This document shows, piece after piece, positions 1-9,254 of a stretch of DNA of 64,000 bases. The DNA is taken from contig FR882601.1 in assembly GCA_000435715.1 (NCBI GenBank), positions 26,454 through 90,453 of the forward strand, read 5' to 3'. Position 1 is the stretch's first letter, and each line of letters begins with the position of its first letter. Made by a program: the position numbers and the translations under genes. A model generated the notes under the pieces. The model searched no databases, was not told the origin of the DNA, and saw only the letters and a program-made list of their open reading frames with translations. Source of the DNA: Firmicutes bacterium CAG:145 (GTDB taxonomy: Bacteria > Bacillota > Clostridia > Peptostreptococcales > Anaerovoracaceae).

Positions 1-123
1 CGGCGAATGTCTGCTCCTTATTGCATATAAAGACTCAAATTTTGTTGTATTGCAATGTAGGACGAAAAAACAAATTCTGCATCTACGCCGGGCGCAAGCC
101 GATGTGCAGACAATATAGGCGCG

Positions 124-242
124 TGCTGTATTTTTTGGCCGTCACGCCATATTCTACAACATTCTGCTGCGAAATATAGCATAATCGGGCCACCGAGGCA
201 GCTCATGCTGTAATTTTTGATTTTTCGTCCGGATTCTACAAC
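124..242. repeat. Two copies of a degenerate 37-bp repeat
   Basis: Copy one is 124-160 and copy two is 206-242. Both are exactly 37 bases, start TGCTGTA, pass through a T-rich stretch and end ATTCTACAAC. The shared ending recurs as the left arm of the hairpin at 230-271. The spacing is 82 bases. It may be part of a dispersed intergenic repeat, but only one window is available. Confidence 0.4.
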
Positions 243-277
243 CGTTTTCCCATAACTGGTTGTAGAATCCGCCGTTT
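230..277 (+). terminator. Perfect 14-bp hairpin followed by a T run
   Basis: Arms 230-243 and 258-271 are exact reverse complements (core GGATTCTACAACC), with a 14-base loop. After three bases a run of six T follows. It fits a rho-independent terminator for a + strand transcript, but no gene is visible upstream, so it may instead be a structured repeat element. Confidence 0.35.
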
Positions 278-651
278 TTTGTGCGGAATACATCATCGGA
301 GGGTTTTGAGCCGCCGAAGCGGATTTTCAGCACGTCTCTTGTTGTATTTTTTATGCTTCACCTCTCGTTTATACAGCGCCCTGCCTCAAGAGATGTCAAT
401 TGCTGAGCCACTTCAAGATAGAAAAAAACTCCCGCAAACGCCATTTAATCTGAGAAGACCGGGATTTGCCAAGAAAAAATCCCCGTAAAGGAGCAAAAAA
501 GCTTCAATACCGGGAATGACGATGTCTCTGGACATTTTCGATTGACATCATCAATGCAATCAAGATGACTCTGTCATCGACAGAACTGCCGATAGTAAGA
601 CGGCCTTTTTACATCAAAAAATCCTGCGGTGGACGACAGAAGGCAGATTAT

Positions 652-1515
652 TTATGTGTGCAGCAGCATACCTAAAGTTCCCGCTACAATGAGAATTAGG
701 CCGATAAATGATTTCTTTGTCAGTTTTTCTCCGAATACGAAATAGGAAAAAATTATAGTCACGATTATGCTGAGCTTATCTATCGGAACGACTACGCTGG
801 CCAGGCCGTCCTGAAGCGCCTTGTAGTAGCATAACCAGGATCCGCCCGTTGCAAAGCCTGACAGACATATATAGATGAGTTCACGCCTGTCTAAAGATCT
901 GATTTGACCGGTTTTGCCCTCGGCAAATACCATCATATAGGCCATGATAAGAACTACGAGGGTACGTATCGCAGTTCCAAGATTGGATTCTACGCCTTCT
1001 ATGCCTATTTTACCCAAGATGGAAGTTAGGGCGGCAAATACTGCCGAGAGTGAGGCATATAGGAACCATCCGTTTTTTGACTGGATTTCATCAGAGGTTT
1101 TTTTCTGAATCATCATGTAAGTTCCGGCACCTATAGCTATAACACAAAGCGTCTTAAGGAGGCTGATGCTTTCGTTAAGAAAGAAAAATGCCATGATAAT
1201 GGTCAAAGCTGTACTGGATTTATCCACCGGCACTACTTTGTTTATGTCGCCCAGCTGAAGCGCTTTGAAATAACACAGCCAGGAAGCTCCTGTAGCAAGC
1301 CCCGAAAGTATCAGAAAGACCCACGTCCTCGTTCCGATTTCTACGATCTGATCCTGTGAACCGATTATAAGCACCATCATGTATGACATGAACAGCACCA
1401 CTATAGTACGTACGGCGGTAGCTACAGTGGAATCAGTCTTTTTAATACCGCATTTAGACAGTATAGAAGTAAGACCGGCGAAAAGGGCTGATCCGAAAGC
1501 GTATAATATCCACAT
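652..1515 (-). CDS. EamA/DMT-family transporter
   Basis: This is a predicted inner-membrane transporter of the drug/metabolite superfamily, 287 residues and about ten hydrophobic segments. Two EamA halves are plain: the phrases GLTSILSKCGI and ALTSILGKIGI, then ATGASWLCYFKALQ and ATGGSWLCYYKALQ, recur about 145 residues apart, the usual internal duplication. The start is ATG at 1515, preceded by AGAGGTAA; the longer frame to 1542 would run into the upstream gene. It begins 4 bases after the stop of the YkgJ-like gene, so the two form a minus-strand operon. The substrate is unknown. Confidence 0.85.
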   Translation of the reverse strand: MWILYAFGSALFAGLTSILSKCGIKKTDSTVATAVRTIVVLFMSYMMVLIIGSQDQIVEIGTRTWVFLILSGLATGASWLCYFKALQLGDINKVVPVDKSSTALTIIMAFFFLNESISLLKTLCVIAIGAGTYMMIQKKTSDEIQSKNGWFLYASLSAVFAALTSILGKIGIEGVESNLGTAIRTLVVLIMAYMMVFAEGKTGQIRSLDRRELIYICLSGFATGGSWLCYYKALQDGLASVVVPIDKLSIIVTIIFSYFVFGEKLTKKSFIGLILIVAGTLGMLLHT

Positions 1516-1519
1516 AACA

Positions 1520-2071
1520 TTACCTCTGTAAATGATCGTCAATGTCCCTTGCTGCAGAATCCATTTCTACCAGATCATATATCAGAGGATCCCTCAGAAG
1601 ATGGCTCCAGACGGTATACGTGGCCTTTACAAATGCTTCGCTGAGATGTATATCATCTCTTATAAGAGGACACTCATAAGGGAGTTCTTCATCGTTTTTG
1701 ATGAGAATGAGGACGCCTTCTTCCGTTATATGCGGCGCAAGGGGATATGTGCGGCATTGAAAGGGGCGCATGTTTCTGGGACAGCGCGGCGGAGTCTTGC
1801 ATCTTACAAAATGAACGTTGCCTGTCCATGAATCGGGAAACTCAAAGTCCTCCGCCCGCTGAACCGACCAGTCCAGCCAATCTGAGGACATGTCATGTAT
1901 CTTTTCTTCCCCGGGGAACAGGTATATGCCCATATCCTCATCTTTCATATCGCCGCTGTAAGTACAGCAGGCAGCGTTACAGAGAGTTCCGCAGTCGTAA
2001 TCTAAAGGGGAGACTTTGTCCAAAAGTCTGTATATAGCTTTCCATGTTTTCTTCTTTATTTTGCTTTTCAT
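1520..2071 (-). CDS. YkgJ-family cysteine cluster protein
   Basis: This is a 183-residue soluble protein with a family-typical cysteine pattern: an N-terminal CGTLCNAACC, then CKTPPRCPRNMRPFQCRTYPLAP in the middle, and a later C. YkgJ-type (CxxCxxxCC) proteins are thought to bind zinc or an iron-sulfur centre; their substrates are mostly unknown. It is the first gene of a two-gene operon with the EamA transporter. There is no Shine-Dalgarno sequence before the ATG, and a good promoter ends 6 bases upstream, so the mRNA may be leaderless. Confidence 0.8.
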   Translation of the reverse strand: MKSKIKKKTWKAIYRLLDKVSPLDYDCGTLCNAACCTYSGDMKDEDMGIYLFPGEEKIHDMSSDWLDWSVQRAEDFEFPDSWTGNVHFVRCKTPPRCPRNMRPFQCRTYPLAPHITEEGVLILIKNDEELPYECPLIRDDIHLSEAFVKATYTVWSHLLRDPLIYDLVEMDSAARDIDDHLQR

Positions 2072-2077
2072 AAATCT

Positions 2078-2107
2078 ATTTTAACATACGAGGAGAATGG
2101 TTGCCAA
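2078..2107 (-). promoter_or_regulatory. Sigma-A promoter for the YkgJ-like gene, predicted leaderless
   Basis: On the minus strand, TTGGCA (2107-2102) and TAAAAT (2083-2078) are separated by 18 bases. The -10 element ends 6 bases before the ATG at 2071, which would put the transcription start at or beside the start codon. Confidence 0.5.
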
Positions 2108-2295
2108 CTCCGCATTATTGTAAATTTTCAAGGCGATACAAAACATTTCTGCAAAACCCGAAAATTTTTTCAGTACTTATATTTTTTAGCGAAAATAGTA
2201 AAAATTCTCACGACATTCTTAACGATATCTTAACGAAAATTTAGCGAAATGGTGGTAAAATATAATGCAAGTAAAGTTAAAGAGAAAGGGTTTAT

Positions 2296-5200
2296 ATGAG
2301 ACTTGGTATAGATGTAGGTTCAACGACAGTAAAATTAGTTCTGATAGACGAGAATGAGAAAGTGATCTATCAGAGATACGAAAGACATATGTCCAGCGTA
2401 TTTGATAAAGTCAGAGAACTGCTTGAAGACCTGATAGATACGGTGGGAGATATTGATGTAAAGTGCGTTATAACGGGTTCCGGGGGACTGGCTCTGGCAG
2501 AGAAGATAGGAGCCAGATTTGAGCAGGAGGTGGTCACCTGCTCTCTTGCCGTAGAAAAGTTGATTCCCCAGACAGACGTAGCCATCGAACTTGGGGGAGA
2601 AGACGCAAAAATTACATATTTTGGAAGCGCCATAGAACAGAGAATGAACGGTACTTGCGCAGGCGGTACCGGAGCTTTCATAGACCAGATGGCCATCCTC
2701 CTGAGTACTGACGGAGAAGGTTTAAACGAAGCAGCAAAAAAATACGAAGTGATATATCCAATTGCGGCCAGGTGCGGCGTCTTTGCAAAGACAGATATAC
2801 AGCCGCTCATAAACGAGGGGGCGCCTCTTTCAAATCTGGCGGCTTCCATATTTCAGGCAGTGGTCAATCAGACTATAAGCGGATTGGCATGCGGACATAA
2901 GATAAAGGGAAACGTGGCGTTTCTGGGCGGCCCTCTTACATATATGTCAGAACTCAGGAACAGATTTATACAGACGCTGGGATTGAAGCCGGAAGAAGTG
3001 ATATTTCCGGAAAACTCGAAGTATTTTGTCGCCTTAGGAGCGGCATTTACGGCTGAGAAATCAAGTCCTGTAAAGATAGGCGCTATACTAAATAAGGTGA
3101 AGCATGTAGACGCTCTGTCCATGGCCGGAGCCAAGAGAATAGAGCCTCTTTTTAAAGACGAAGAAGAATATGAGGCTTTTAAAGAAAGACATGCCAGAGC
3201 TAAAATAGAAAGAAGAGACATAAAAGACGCTGAGGGACCACTTTTCCTCGGTATAGACGCAGGCTCAACTACGACTAAGGCCGCCCTCATCGACAGGGAT
3301 AAAAAACTTCTGTACAGTTTTTACAGAGGCAATGAAGGAAACCCTCTGGCTACCACCAAGCAGATGCTAAAAGAAGTCTACGATCTTATTCCTGAAGGCG
3401 CTTATATAGCCAATACCACAGTCACAGGATACGGAGAGGGACTGATAAAGGCAGGTTTCAACGCAGATTACGGCATAATAGAGACCATGGCCCATTATAA
3501 AGCCGCCGAAGAATTCTTGCCGGGGGTGGACTTTATCCTGGACATAGGCGGCCAGGACATGAAGTGCATGAGGATAAAAGACCACGCTATCTACAGCATA
3601 ATGCTCAACGAAGCGTGTTCTTCAGGTTGCGGCTCGTTCATAGAGACTTATGCCAAATCTGTGGATATGCCGGTGGAAGAATTTGCTCAGGTAGGCATAC
3701 ATGCCAAGAACCCTGTAGATCTGGGAACAAGATGCACCGTGTTCATGAACTCAATGGTAAAGCAGGCGCAGAAGGAAGGAGCCGATATAAGCGATATAGC
3801 CGCGGGACTTTCCTATTCCGTGATAAAAAACGCTCTTTATAAAGTGATAAAACTGAGGAATTCCGAAGAAGCCGGCGAAAAGATAGTCGTGCAGGGGGGG
3901 ACTTTCCTCAACGAATCTGTCCTCAGAGCCATAGAGAAGGTACTCGGAAAGGAAGTAGTCCGTCCTGATATAGCAGGTATAATGGGGGCTTACGGCTGCG
4001 CCATAAATTCTCTGGAAAATTTTGAAGAAAGACATATTTCTTTCGTCACACCTGCCGATTGCCTGGACGATTTTAAATCCGCCACATCAAATACCAGATG
4101 CAGGGGATGCGAAAACAACTGCATGCTGACGGTGACAAGATTTGCGGACGGAGCCAGATACATAACAGGAAACAGATGTGAAAAAGGCGCTGGAAAAGAT
4201 GAAGAGCACAGCGATCTGCCGGATCTGTACGAATATAAATTGAAAAGACTTTTCGAATATGAGCCTCTGACGGATCATGAGGCCGTGCGGGGAAGAGTAG
4301 CTATTCCGAGAGTACTCAACGTATACGAAAATTATCCATTCTGGTTCACGTTTTTCACTAAACTTAAATTCAGAGTAGTACTTTCACCTAATTCATCTAA
4401 GGAGCTCTACGAAAAAGGCATAGATACCATATCTTCCGATACTGCGTGTTATCCGGCTAAGATGGTTCACGGTCACATCAAGACCCTCGTAGAGATGGGC
4501 GAGAAATGGATATTCTATCCGTGCATCAATTATGAACAGAAAGAGGACGATGAAGCTCAGAATCACTATAACTGTCCTATTGTCGCCACTTATCCGGAAG
4601 TCATAGCCAATAATATGGATGAATTGTTCAGAGAAGAAGGCGTTGTGTTCTCTCATCCTTTTGTGCCATATGATGATGATAAACGTCTGGTGAGACGTCT
4701 GTTGGAAATATTTGCTGATAAAGACATTCCCCAGACAGAGATAAGAGAGGCGGTCAGAGCAGCGAGAGAAGAAGAGAATAAGTTTAAAGATGATGTCAGG
4801 AGAGCGGGCGAGGAAGCTCTAAGATATATTGCCGAACACGGGAAAAAAGGAATAATTTTGTCGGGCCGTCCTTATCACTTGGATAAGGAGATAAATCACG
4901 GCATAAACAAGATGATAACGTCTTACGATATGGCGGTACTTTCAGAAGATTCCGTATGTCATCTGAGCGATCTCAAGCGTCCTGTCAGAGTGCTGGATCA
5001 GTGGACTTATCATTCCAGACTGTATAAAGCGGCTGATTTTGCCGGCACGAGAGACGATGTGGAACTGATACAGCTCAACTCTTTCGGCTGCGGCGTAGAC
5101 GCAGTGACTACCGACCAGGTAGAAGAAATATTAGAAAACAATAATAAGCTGTATACCGTCCTGAAGATAGACGAGGGGACTAATCTCGGAGCGGCGCGGA

Positions 5201-6555
5201 TACGCATACGTTCTCTTAAGGCTGCCATAGACGAGAGAAGCAAAAATGGTATAAAACCTGTCCATTATGACAGACCATACGAGAGAAAATATTTTACTAA
5301 AGAGATGAAACAGGACTATACTCTCATAATTCCTCAGATGTCTCCGATTCATTTTCAGTATTTTGAGGTTGCGCTTAAAGCCAGCGGATATAAAGCGGTG
5401 CTCATGCCTACGATAGACAAAAACGCCATAGACGAGGGCCTAAGATATGTCAACAACGACGCATGTTATCCAACACTTGTCACGCTGGGAAAGATGATCA
5501 GCGCTTTGAAGTCCGGAGAATACGACCTTGACAGGACTGCTCTCATAATGTCGCAGACAGGCGGCGGATGCAGAGCCAGCAATTATATCGCTCTGCTGAG
5601 AAAAGCCCTAAAAGACTTGGGGATGGAACAAGTGCCGGTGGTTTCTTTCAACATGGCAGGGCTTGAATCCAATCCGGGATTCAAGATAAGCGTATCCATG
5701 GGAAAAAGGGTGATAATCGGAGCCATGTACGGAGATCTGTTCCAGAGACTCTTATACGCTACCAGACCTTATGAGAAAATCGAGGGAAGCGCCGAAGCTA
5801 TAATGAAGAAGTATGAAAAGGAGATATTTCAAAATTGCAGAGACGGCAAGATCTCAACATATAAAAAGCTTGTCAAAAAGATCGTCGAGGATTATGACGC
5901 CCTGCCTCTTACAGATGAAAAGAAACCGAGGGTGGGAGTAGTCGGAGAAATCCTGGTAAAATATCATCCCGATGCCAACAACAACATAGTGGATATCATA
6001 GAAAAAGAAGGCGGAGAGGCGGTAGTATTAGACCTGGTGGACTTTTTCTTGTACGGAATGTACAGCAAGAAATTCAACTACGAGAAACTTTCGGGCTCGT
6101 ATATGAAATACAAGGGAAACCAGATTGCGATAAAAGTCGTGGAATGGTTCCGCAAGCCTATGAGAAAGGCCCTCAGAGAAAGCAGGCGGTTCTGCGAACC
6201 TTCTTACATAGAACATACGGCTAAAGAAGCGTCCCAGATAGCGTCCATAGGAAATCAGTGCGGAGAAGGCTGGCTCCTTACGGGTGAAATGATCGAACTC
6301 ATAAAGAGCGGCGCCACCAATATAGCGTGTCTGCAGCCTTTTGCCTGTCTGCCTAATCACGTCACTGGAAAAGGAATGATGAAGGCTATAAGAGAGCGAT
6401 TTCCAAAGGCTAACATAGTGGCTATCGACTATGATCCGGGGGCCAGCGATACTAATCAGCTGAATCGTATAAAATTGATGATGGCTACGGCTCACAAGAA
6501 TTTTGATGAAGCCGAGCAAGTTTGCGAGAACCTCGGGGTTCCAAATATTTTCTAA
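2296..6555 (+). CDS. 2-Hydroxyacyl-CoA dehydratase activase-related fusion protein
   Basis: This 1419-residue protein has two ASKHA-fold ATPase modules of the BcrA/BadF/BzdA type. They start at residue 3 ([10 protein letters not shown]) and residue 316 ([10 protein letters not shown]). Each is followed by a conserved cysteine in CAGGTG or CSSGCGS, of the kind that holds the [4Fe-4S] cluster shared by an activase dimer. From about residue 600 there is a CRGCENNC motif, then a long DUF2229/HgdB-like region. Such proteins are thought to drive ATP-dependent electron transfer to a dehydratase, as in amino-acid fermentation. No hgdA/hgdB dehydratase genes flank it, so its partner is unknown. TATAAT at 2261-2266 is a likely -10 element, without a clear -35. 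Confidence 0.85.
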   Translation: MRLGIDVGSTTVKLVLIDENEKVIYQRYERHMSSVFDKVRELLEDLIDTVGDIDVKCVITGSGGLALAEKIGARFEQEVVTCSLAVEKLIPQTDVAIELGGEDAKITYFGSAIEQRMNGTCAGGTGAFIDQMAILLSTDGEGLNEAAKKYEVIYPIAARCGVFAKTDIQPLINEGAPLSNLAASIFQAVVNQTISGLACGHKIKGNVAFLGGPLTYMSELRNRFIQTLGLKPEEVIFPENSKYFVALGAAFTAEKSSPVKIGAILNKVKHVDALSMAGAKRIEPLFKDEEEYEAFKERHARAKIERRDIKDAEGPLFLGIDAGSTTTKAALIDRDKKLLYSFYRGNEGNPLATTKQMLKEVYDLIPEGAYIANTTVTGYGEGLIKAGFNADYGIIETMAHYKAAEEFLPGVDFILDIGGQDMKCMRIKDHAIYSIMLNEACSSGCGSFIETYAKSVDMPVEEFAQVGIHAKNPVDLGTRCTVFMNSMVKQAQKEGADISDIAAGLSYSVIKNALYKVIKLRNSEEAGEKIVVQGGTFLNESVLRAIEKVLGKEVVRPDIAGIMGAYGCAINSLENFEERHISFVTPADCLDDFKSATSNTRCRGCENNCMLTVTRFADGARYITGNRCEKGAGKDEEHSDLPDLYEYKLKRLFEYEPLTDHEAVRGRVAIPRVLNVYENYPFWFTFFTKLKFRVVLSPNSSKELYEKGIDTISSDTACYPAKMVHGHIKTLVEMGEKWIFYPCINYEQKEDDEAQNHYNCPIVATYPEVIANNMDELFREEGVVFSHPFVPYDDDKRLVRRLLEIFADKDIPQTEIREAVRAAREEENKFKDDVRRAGEEALRYIAEHGKKGIILSGRPYHLDKEINHGINKMITSYDMAVLSEDSVCHLSDLKRPVRVLDQWTYHSRLYKAADFAGTRDDVELIQLNSFGCGVDAVTTDQVEEILENNNKLYTVLKIDEGTNLGAARIRIRSLKAAIDERSKNGIKPVHYDRPYERKYFTKEMKQDYTLIIPQMSPIHFQYFEVALKASGYKAVLMPTIDKNAIDEGLRYVNNDACYPTLVTLGKMISALKSGEYDLDRTALIMSQTGGGCRASNYIALLRKALKDLGMEQVPVVSFNMAGLESNPGFKISVSMGKRVIIGAMYGDLFQRLLYATRPYEKIEGSAEAIMKKYEKEIFQNCRDGKISTYKKLVKKIVEDYDALPLTDEKKPRVGVVGEILVKYHPDANNNIVDIIEKEGGEAVVLDLVDFFLYGMYSKKFNYEKLSGSYMKYKGNQIAIKVVEWFRKPMRKALRESRRFCEPSYIEHTAKEASQIASIGNQCGEGWLLTGEMIELIKSGATNIACLQPFACLPNHVTGKGMMKAIRERFPKANIVAIDYDPGASDTNQLNRIKLMMATAHKNFDEAEQVCENLGVPNIF

Positions 6556-6577
6556 TTAAAAATCAAAACTGGTTTGA

Positions 6578-6606
6578 GAGCATTTTCAATGAAAATGCTC
6601 TTTTTT
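6578..6606 (+). terminator. Rho-independent terminator after the activase gene
   Basis: Arms GAGCATTTTC (6578-6587) and GAAAATGCTC (6591-6600) pair perfectly around a 3-base loop and are followed by six T. Confidence 0.9.
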
Positions 6607-6799
6607 GAATTATTAGAACATCTAAAAAACAATTAACAAAAAATAAACATTATAATATTATAAAAATATATGTTGGTATAAAACAAATTAGAAAGGAGGC
6701 AAGATATTGGACAGAAAGAGCAGGATCTAAAATAATAATTGTTAATAAAAACTATTTTTTGAAATTATTGCTATTTAAAATGTAAATGAGATAATTAAA

Positions 6800-7365
6800 A
6801 TGAAAAAGAAAAGTATAATTATTATTAGTTTCTTATGCACAATCCTTTTATTTACTAATGTTATATATGTTTTCGCTGATACAGATCAAAACTATCAAAA
6901 TTTAGATATAATTGAAATAAATAAAGAAAATATTGATAATGGAAGTTTAAAATATGGCTTGACCGTTTATGAAGATGGGAGTGTTACTGCTACGCCTGCT
7001 GCAATTTTTGACTTTGGTATGCAGTCTTATGATGGAATTTTAGATTTACAATCGTGGTCCGGTACACAGATAGTGTTCTCTATCAAATTAACATCAACCA
7101 ATGCGAAGATGCTGTCACATTCAGGTACTATTTCTATTCATAAGGTGGGTTTTTTGAGTTTGATAGGCGATTTATATAATTCTCAAACTTTAATATGAAA
7201 AGCGACGCGGGAGCTGTCTCTCATTTAAGCGAGACATATCGTATGTATGTAGGAAATGAAGATGAAATATATATTAAACTCTCAAATTTAAAGGTTAACA
7301 GATTAAACGATGGGCTGTTATCTATACCAAGCTCTCAAAAGAAATTTGATAAAAGTAATATTTAG
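6800..7365 (+). pseudogene. Secreted protein gene with a -1 frameshift
   Basis: The first open frame (6800-7198, 132 residues) starts with a classic signal peptide: KKK, a hydrophobic stretch, then a likely cleavage near VFA-DTD. It stops at TGA 7196-7198. The -1 frame stays open from 7180 to TAG at 7363-7365 and reads on plausibly (FSNFNMKSDAG, then YRMYVGNEDEIYIKLSNL). Adding one base near 7179-7183 would give a continuous exported protein of about 188 residues. A separate 56-residue gene starting with ATG 7195 (ATGA overlap) is possible but has no ribosome binding site. The patch is AT-richer than its neighbours, hinting at recent acquisition. No family is recognised. Confidence 0.55.
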
Positions 7366-7382
7366 CGTGGAAAGGAGGAGCT

Positions 7383-7898
7383 ATGAAATACGTTTCTGGA
7401 GCGGAGATTTTCCAAAGTGAAAAGACGGTCAGCGTGCGCGCGGAAGAATGTCTTAAAGGCGAACCTGCCTTGGAATCGGAGATGGAAAGATTGATTACGG
7501 AAAACGTATGCTTGCAGAGGGCTCTCGCCGAAGAATATGTACTTCGAGAAGACGCCATGAGGAGTGACGAGAGCCTTCTTCCGGAGTTTTTCAGCCTAAA
7601 CTGTCAGTTTTTTACGGGCGCCTTTGTCGAAAAACAGCAGCTTTTAAATATACTTAAAAGAATATATGAGACGATTTACCGAATAAGAAATGAAAAAGGG
7701 GAGATCATCGGCTATCACACGGCTGACACTTCTCCCGTAGCGTTAGATCTGATCAAGAATCTCTATGACAGGGGAATGTTGAATAAATATATCGTTCACT
7801 TCATGTCGCTTAAGGAACAGAATATTTTACGGCCTTACGCCATTTCCGCAAGGCCGAGAAAAAAGGATCAGCTGGTGGCAAGACTCAAGAAGTCTTAG
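7383..7898 (+). CDS. Uncharacterised protein (zero-frame product)
   Basis: This 171-residue soluble protein has a strong ribosome binding site (AAAGGAGG before ATG 7383). I do not recognise a family. Residues about 30-60 look helical and charged, and the rest seems mixed alpha/beta. Near the end, codons AGA AAA AAG form the heptamer A AAA AAG at 7859-7865. The -1 frame from there is open to 8086 but has no start codon of its own, so a longer 234-residue product is likely, either by frameshifting or in an undamaged ancestor. It lies directly before the yebC promoter. Confidence 0.6.
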   Translation: MKYVSGAEIFQSEKTVSVRAEECLKGEPALESEMERLITENVCLQRALAEEYVLREDAMRSDESLLPEFFSLNCQFFTGAFVEKQQLLNILKRIYETIYRIRNEKGEIIGYHTADTSPVALDLIKNLYDRGMLNKYIVHFMSLKEQNILRPYAISARPRKKDQLVARLKKS

Positions 7899-8086
7899 AA
7901 ACGGATTTTTATGATCAAATTGAAAGCAGCATCAGAAATGCGGGGTTTGGAGTCTTTATAAGCAACAGGCTGACCGCCCAGGAGCTGGAGCAAGACGCGT
8001 ATATTCAGGCTCTGATAGAATCAAGCCATGATGTATATATCTATGCCTCAGAGGATGAGGGATTCCTACGCATCGTCGTCAAATAA
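7859..8086 (+). other. Possible -1 frameshift site and extension ORF
   Basis: A AAA AAG at 7859-7865 is in the correct phase (A, AAA, AAG in the zero frame), the same heptamer as in E. coli dnaX. After a -1 slip, translation would continue GSAGGKTQEV and so on for 73 residues to TAA 8084-8086. That stretch has no ATG, GTG or TTG in frame and contains ordinary protein-like sequence. A weak 6-bp hairpin (7880-7885 with 7891-7896) lies 14 bases downstream, farther than usual for a stimulator. A one-base loss in the A6 run, or a sequencing error, would look the same. Confidence 0.5.
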
Positions 8087-8090
8087 TATC

Positions 8091-8119
8091 TTGAAAGTGG
8101 GACATCGGGGTGGTATAAT
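8091..8119 (+). promoter_or_regulatory. Sigma-A promoter of yebC
   Basis: TTGAAA (8091-8096) and TATAAT (8114-8119) are separated by exactly 17 bases. The start codon is 40 bases downstream. Confidence 0.8.
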
Positions 8120-8159
8120 ATCACAGTAGAAAATTTCACTTAAGTTAGGAGGTGTCTCC

Positions 8160-8888
8160 ATGGGAAGACACGGTACGATAGCCGGAAGAAAAGCGGCACA
8201 GGACTCAAAGAGAGCGGCGATGTTCACCAAATATGCAAGAGCCATCACCGTCGCGGCTAAGGACGGAGGAGATCCTGAATACAATGCGTCACTGAGACTG
8301 GCAATAGAGAAGGCCAAGGCCATTTCTATGCCTAACGATAATATCAACAGAGCCATCAAAAAAGGTACGGGAGAACTGGCGGGAGAAACTTACGAGGAGC
8401 TGAAGTTCGAGGGCTACGGCGTAGCCGGCGTGGCCGTCATAGTCGAAGCGCTTACGGATAACAATAACAGGACTACCTCGGCGGTACGTTCCACTTTTGA
8501 CAAGTATGGCGGCAACCTGGGATCTCCGGGATGCGTATCATACATGTTTTCGAGAAAAGGCATTATACTCATCGAAAAGTCTGACGATATAGATGAGGAC
8601 GCTTTATTGGAGGCGGCTCTGGAGGCCGGCGCCGACGATATGATAACAAATGAGGACAGTTTCGAGATAGTCACAGATCCGGCGGTACATACAGAGGTGC
8701 ACCACGCACTTACAGATGCCGGATATGAGATCGCTGAATCTGATGTGGAACAGGTGCCTTCCATGGAGTCCACTCCTACAGATCCGGGAGATATAAAGAA
8801 ACTGGCGAAGATGATCGAAGTCCTCGAAGATAACGACGACGTTCAGAAAGTCTATACAAATTGTTCCATCGACCTTTATGAGGAATAA
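8160..8888 (+). CDS. yebC: YebC/PmpR-family regulatory or translation factor
   Basis: This 242-residue protein has the family hallmark opening GRHGTIAGRKAAQDSKRAAMF and the later AKAISMPNDNINRAIKKGTG. YebC proteins are cytosolic. Members have been described as DNA-binding regulators, and others as helping ribosomes through proline-rich stretches; which applies here cannot be told from sequence. The length is normal for the family. The ribosome binding site AGGAGGTG sits 7 bases before ATG 8160, and its own promoter is at 8091-8119. Confidence 0.95.
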   Translation: MGRHGTIAGRKAAQDSKRAAMFTKYARAITVAAKDGGDPEYNASLRLAIEKAKAISMPNDNINRAIKKGTGELAGETYEELKFEGYGVAGVAVIVEALTDNNNRTTSAVRSTFDKYGGNLGSPGCVSYMFSRKGIILIEKSDDIDEDALLEAALEAGADDMITNEDSFEIVTDPAVHTEVHHALTDAGYEIAESDVEQVPSMESTPTDPGDIKKLAKMIEVLEDNDDVQKVYTNCSIDLYEE

Positions 8889-8905
8889 TTTTTCCGAAGG
8901 CTACT

Positions 8906-8911
8906 TATAAT
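8906..8911 (+). promoter_or_regulatory. -10 element for the 6S-like RNA
   Basis: TATAAT lies 9 bases before the first pairing base of the structured RNA. No good -35 hexamer is seen at 16-18 bases, so this is tentative. Confidence 0.4.
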
Positions 8912-8917
8912 TAAAAT

Positions 8918-9129
8918 ATTCCTGGGTTATGCGTTGAGGAATCATAATTGAACCTACAGTTTTGCATCGGGAATTCGGAGTTTTCGAAGCGTTATGTCAG
9001 GCCCATATTTCAGGGGAAGACAGAGGTTAGAAACAGAATACCCACCTATCATAAGATAGGGCATCAATTATCTCCTCGACGGTATCCCGGGTCTTGAATT
9101 CCAACAGTTTAACTGTTGGAATTTCTTTT
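8918..9129 (+). ncRNA. ssrS: Candidate 6S-like structured RNA
   Basis: The 366-base gap between yebC and the next gene has no open frame but folds into one long imperfect hairpin. CCTGGG (8921-8926) pairs with CCCGGG (9086-9091), then TTGAGGA (8934-8940) with TCCTCGA (9073-9079). The middle has small hairpins, for example CCTATC/GATAGG near 9050. The closed length of about 175 bases, the terminal helix with internal bubbles, the TATAAT just upstream and a terminator just downstream fit 6S RNA, which binds RNA polymerase holoenzyme. Sequence identity to 6S could not be tested, and another structured RNA is possible. Confidence 0.5.
9097..9129 (+). terminator. Terminator of the 6S-like transcript
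   Basis: AATTCCAACAGTT (9097-9109) and AACTGTTGGAATT (9111-9123) form a near-perfect palindrome with a short loop, followed by TCTTTT. Confidence 0.85.
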
Positions 9130-9254
9130 AGAATCATTATTTTTGCCTTTGTGAATTATTTATAAATTTGCCAAAAGGGGGTAGTCAAATACTCCCAAAT
9201 ATTATAGAATAGACCAGGTAATTCATCACAGGAAAAAAGGTAAGGTAAGGAATA

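Larger units (their letters stand above)
1..651. other. Gene-poor region with degenerate repeats
   Basis: I see no convincing gene here. The open frames on both strands lack ribosome binding sites and recognisable protein features. The stretch holds two copies of a degenerate 37-base word (124-160 and 206-242) that both begin TGCTGTA and end ATTCTACAAC. A strong hairpin lies at 230-271, and a small one (6-bp arms, GATGAC/GTCATC) at 564-578. No terminator-like hairpin followed by a U tract was found for the minus-strand gene that ends at 652. Confidence 0.6.

Noticed and set aside
18..296. 92-codon frame on the minus strand
   Set aside because: It lies over the repeats and hairpin, has no ribosome binding site and does not look like a natural protein.
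279..488. 69-codon frame on the + strand
   Set aside because: No ribosome binding site and no recognisable features; composition looks like chance.
6707..6730. 7-codon TTG frame after AGGAGG
   Set aside because: A good ribosome binding site is present, but so short a frame is more likely the remains of a lost gene start.
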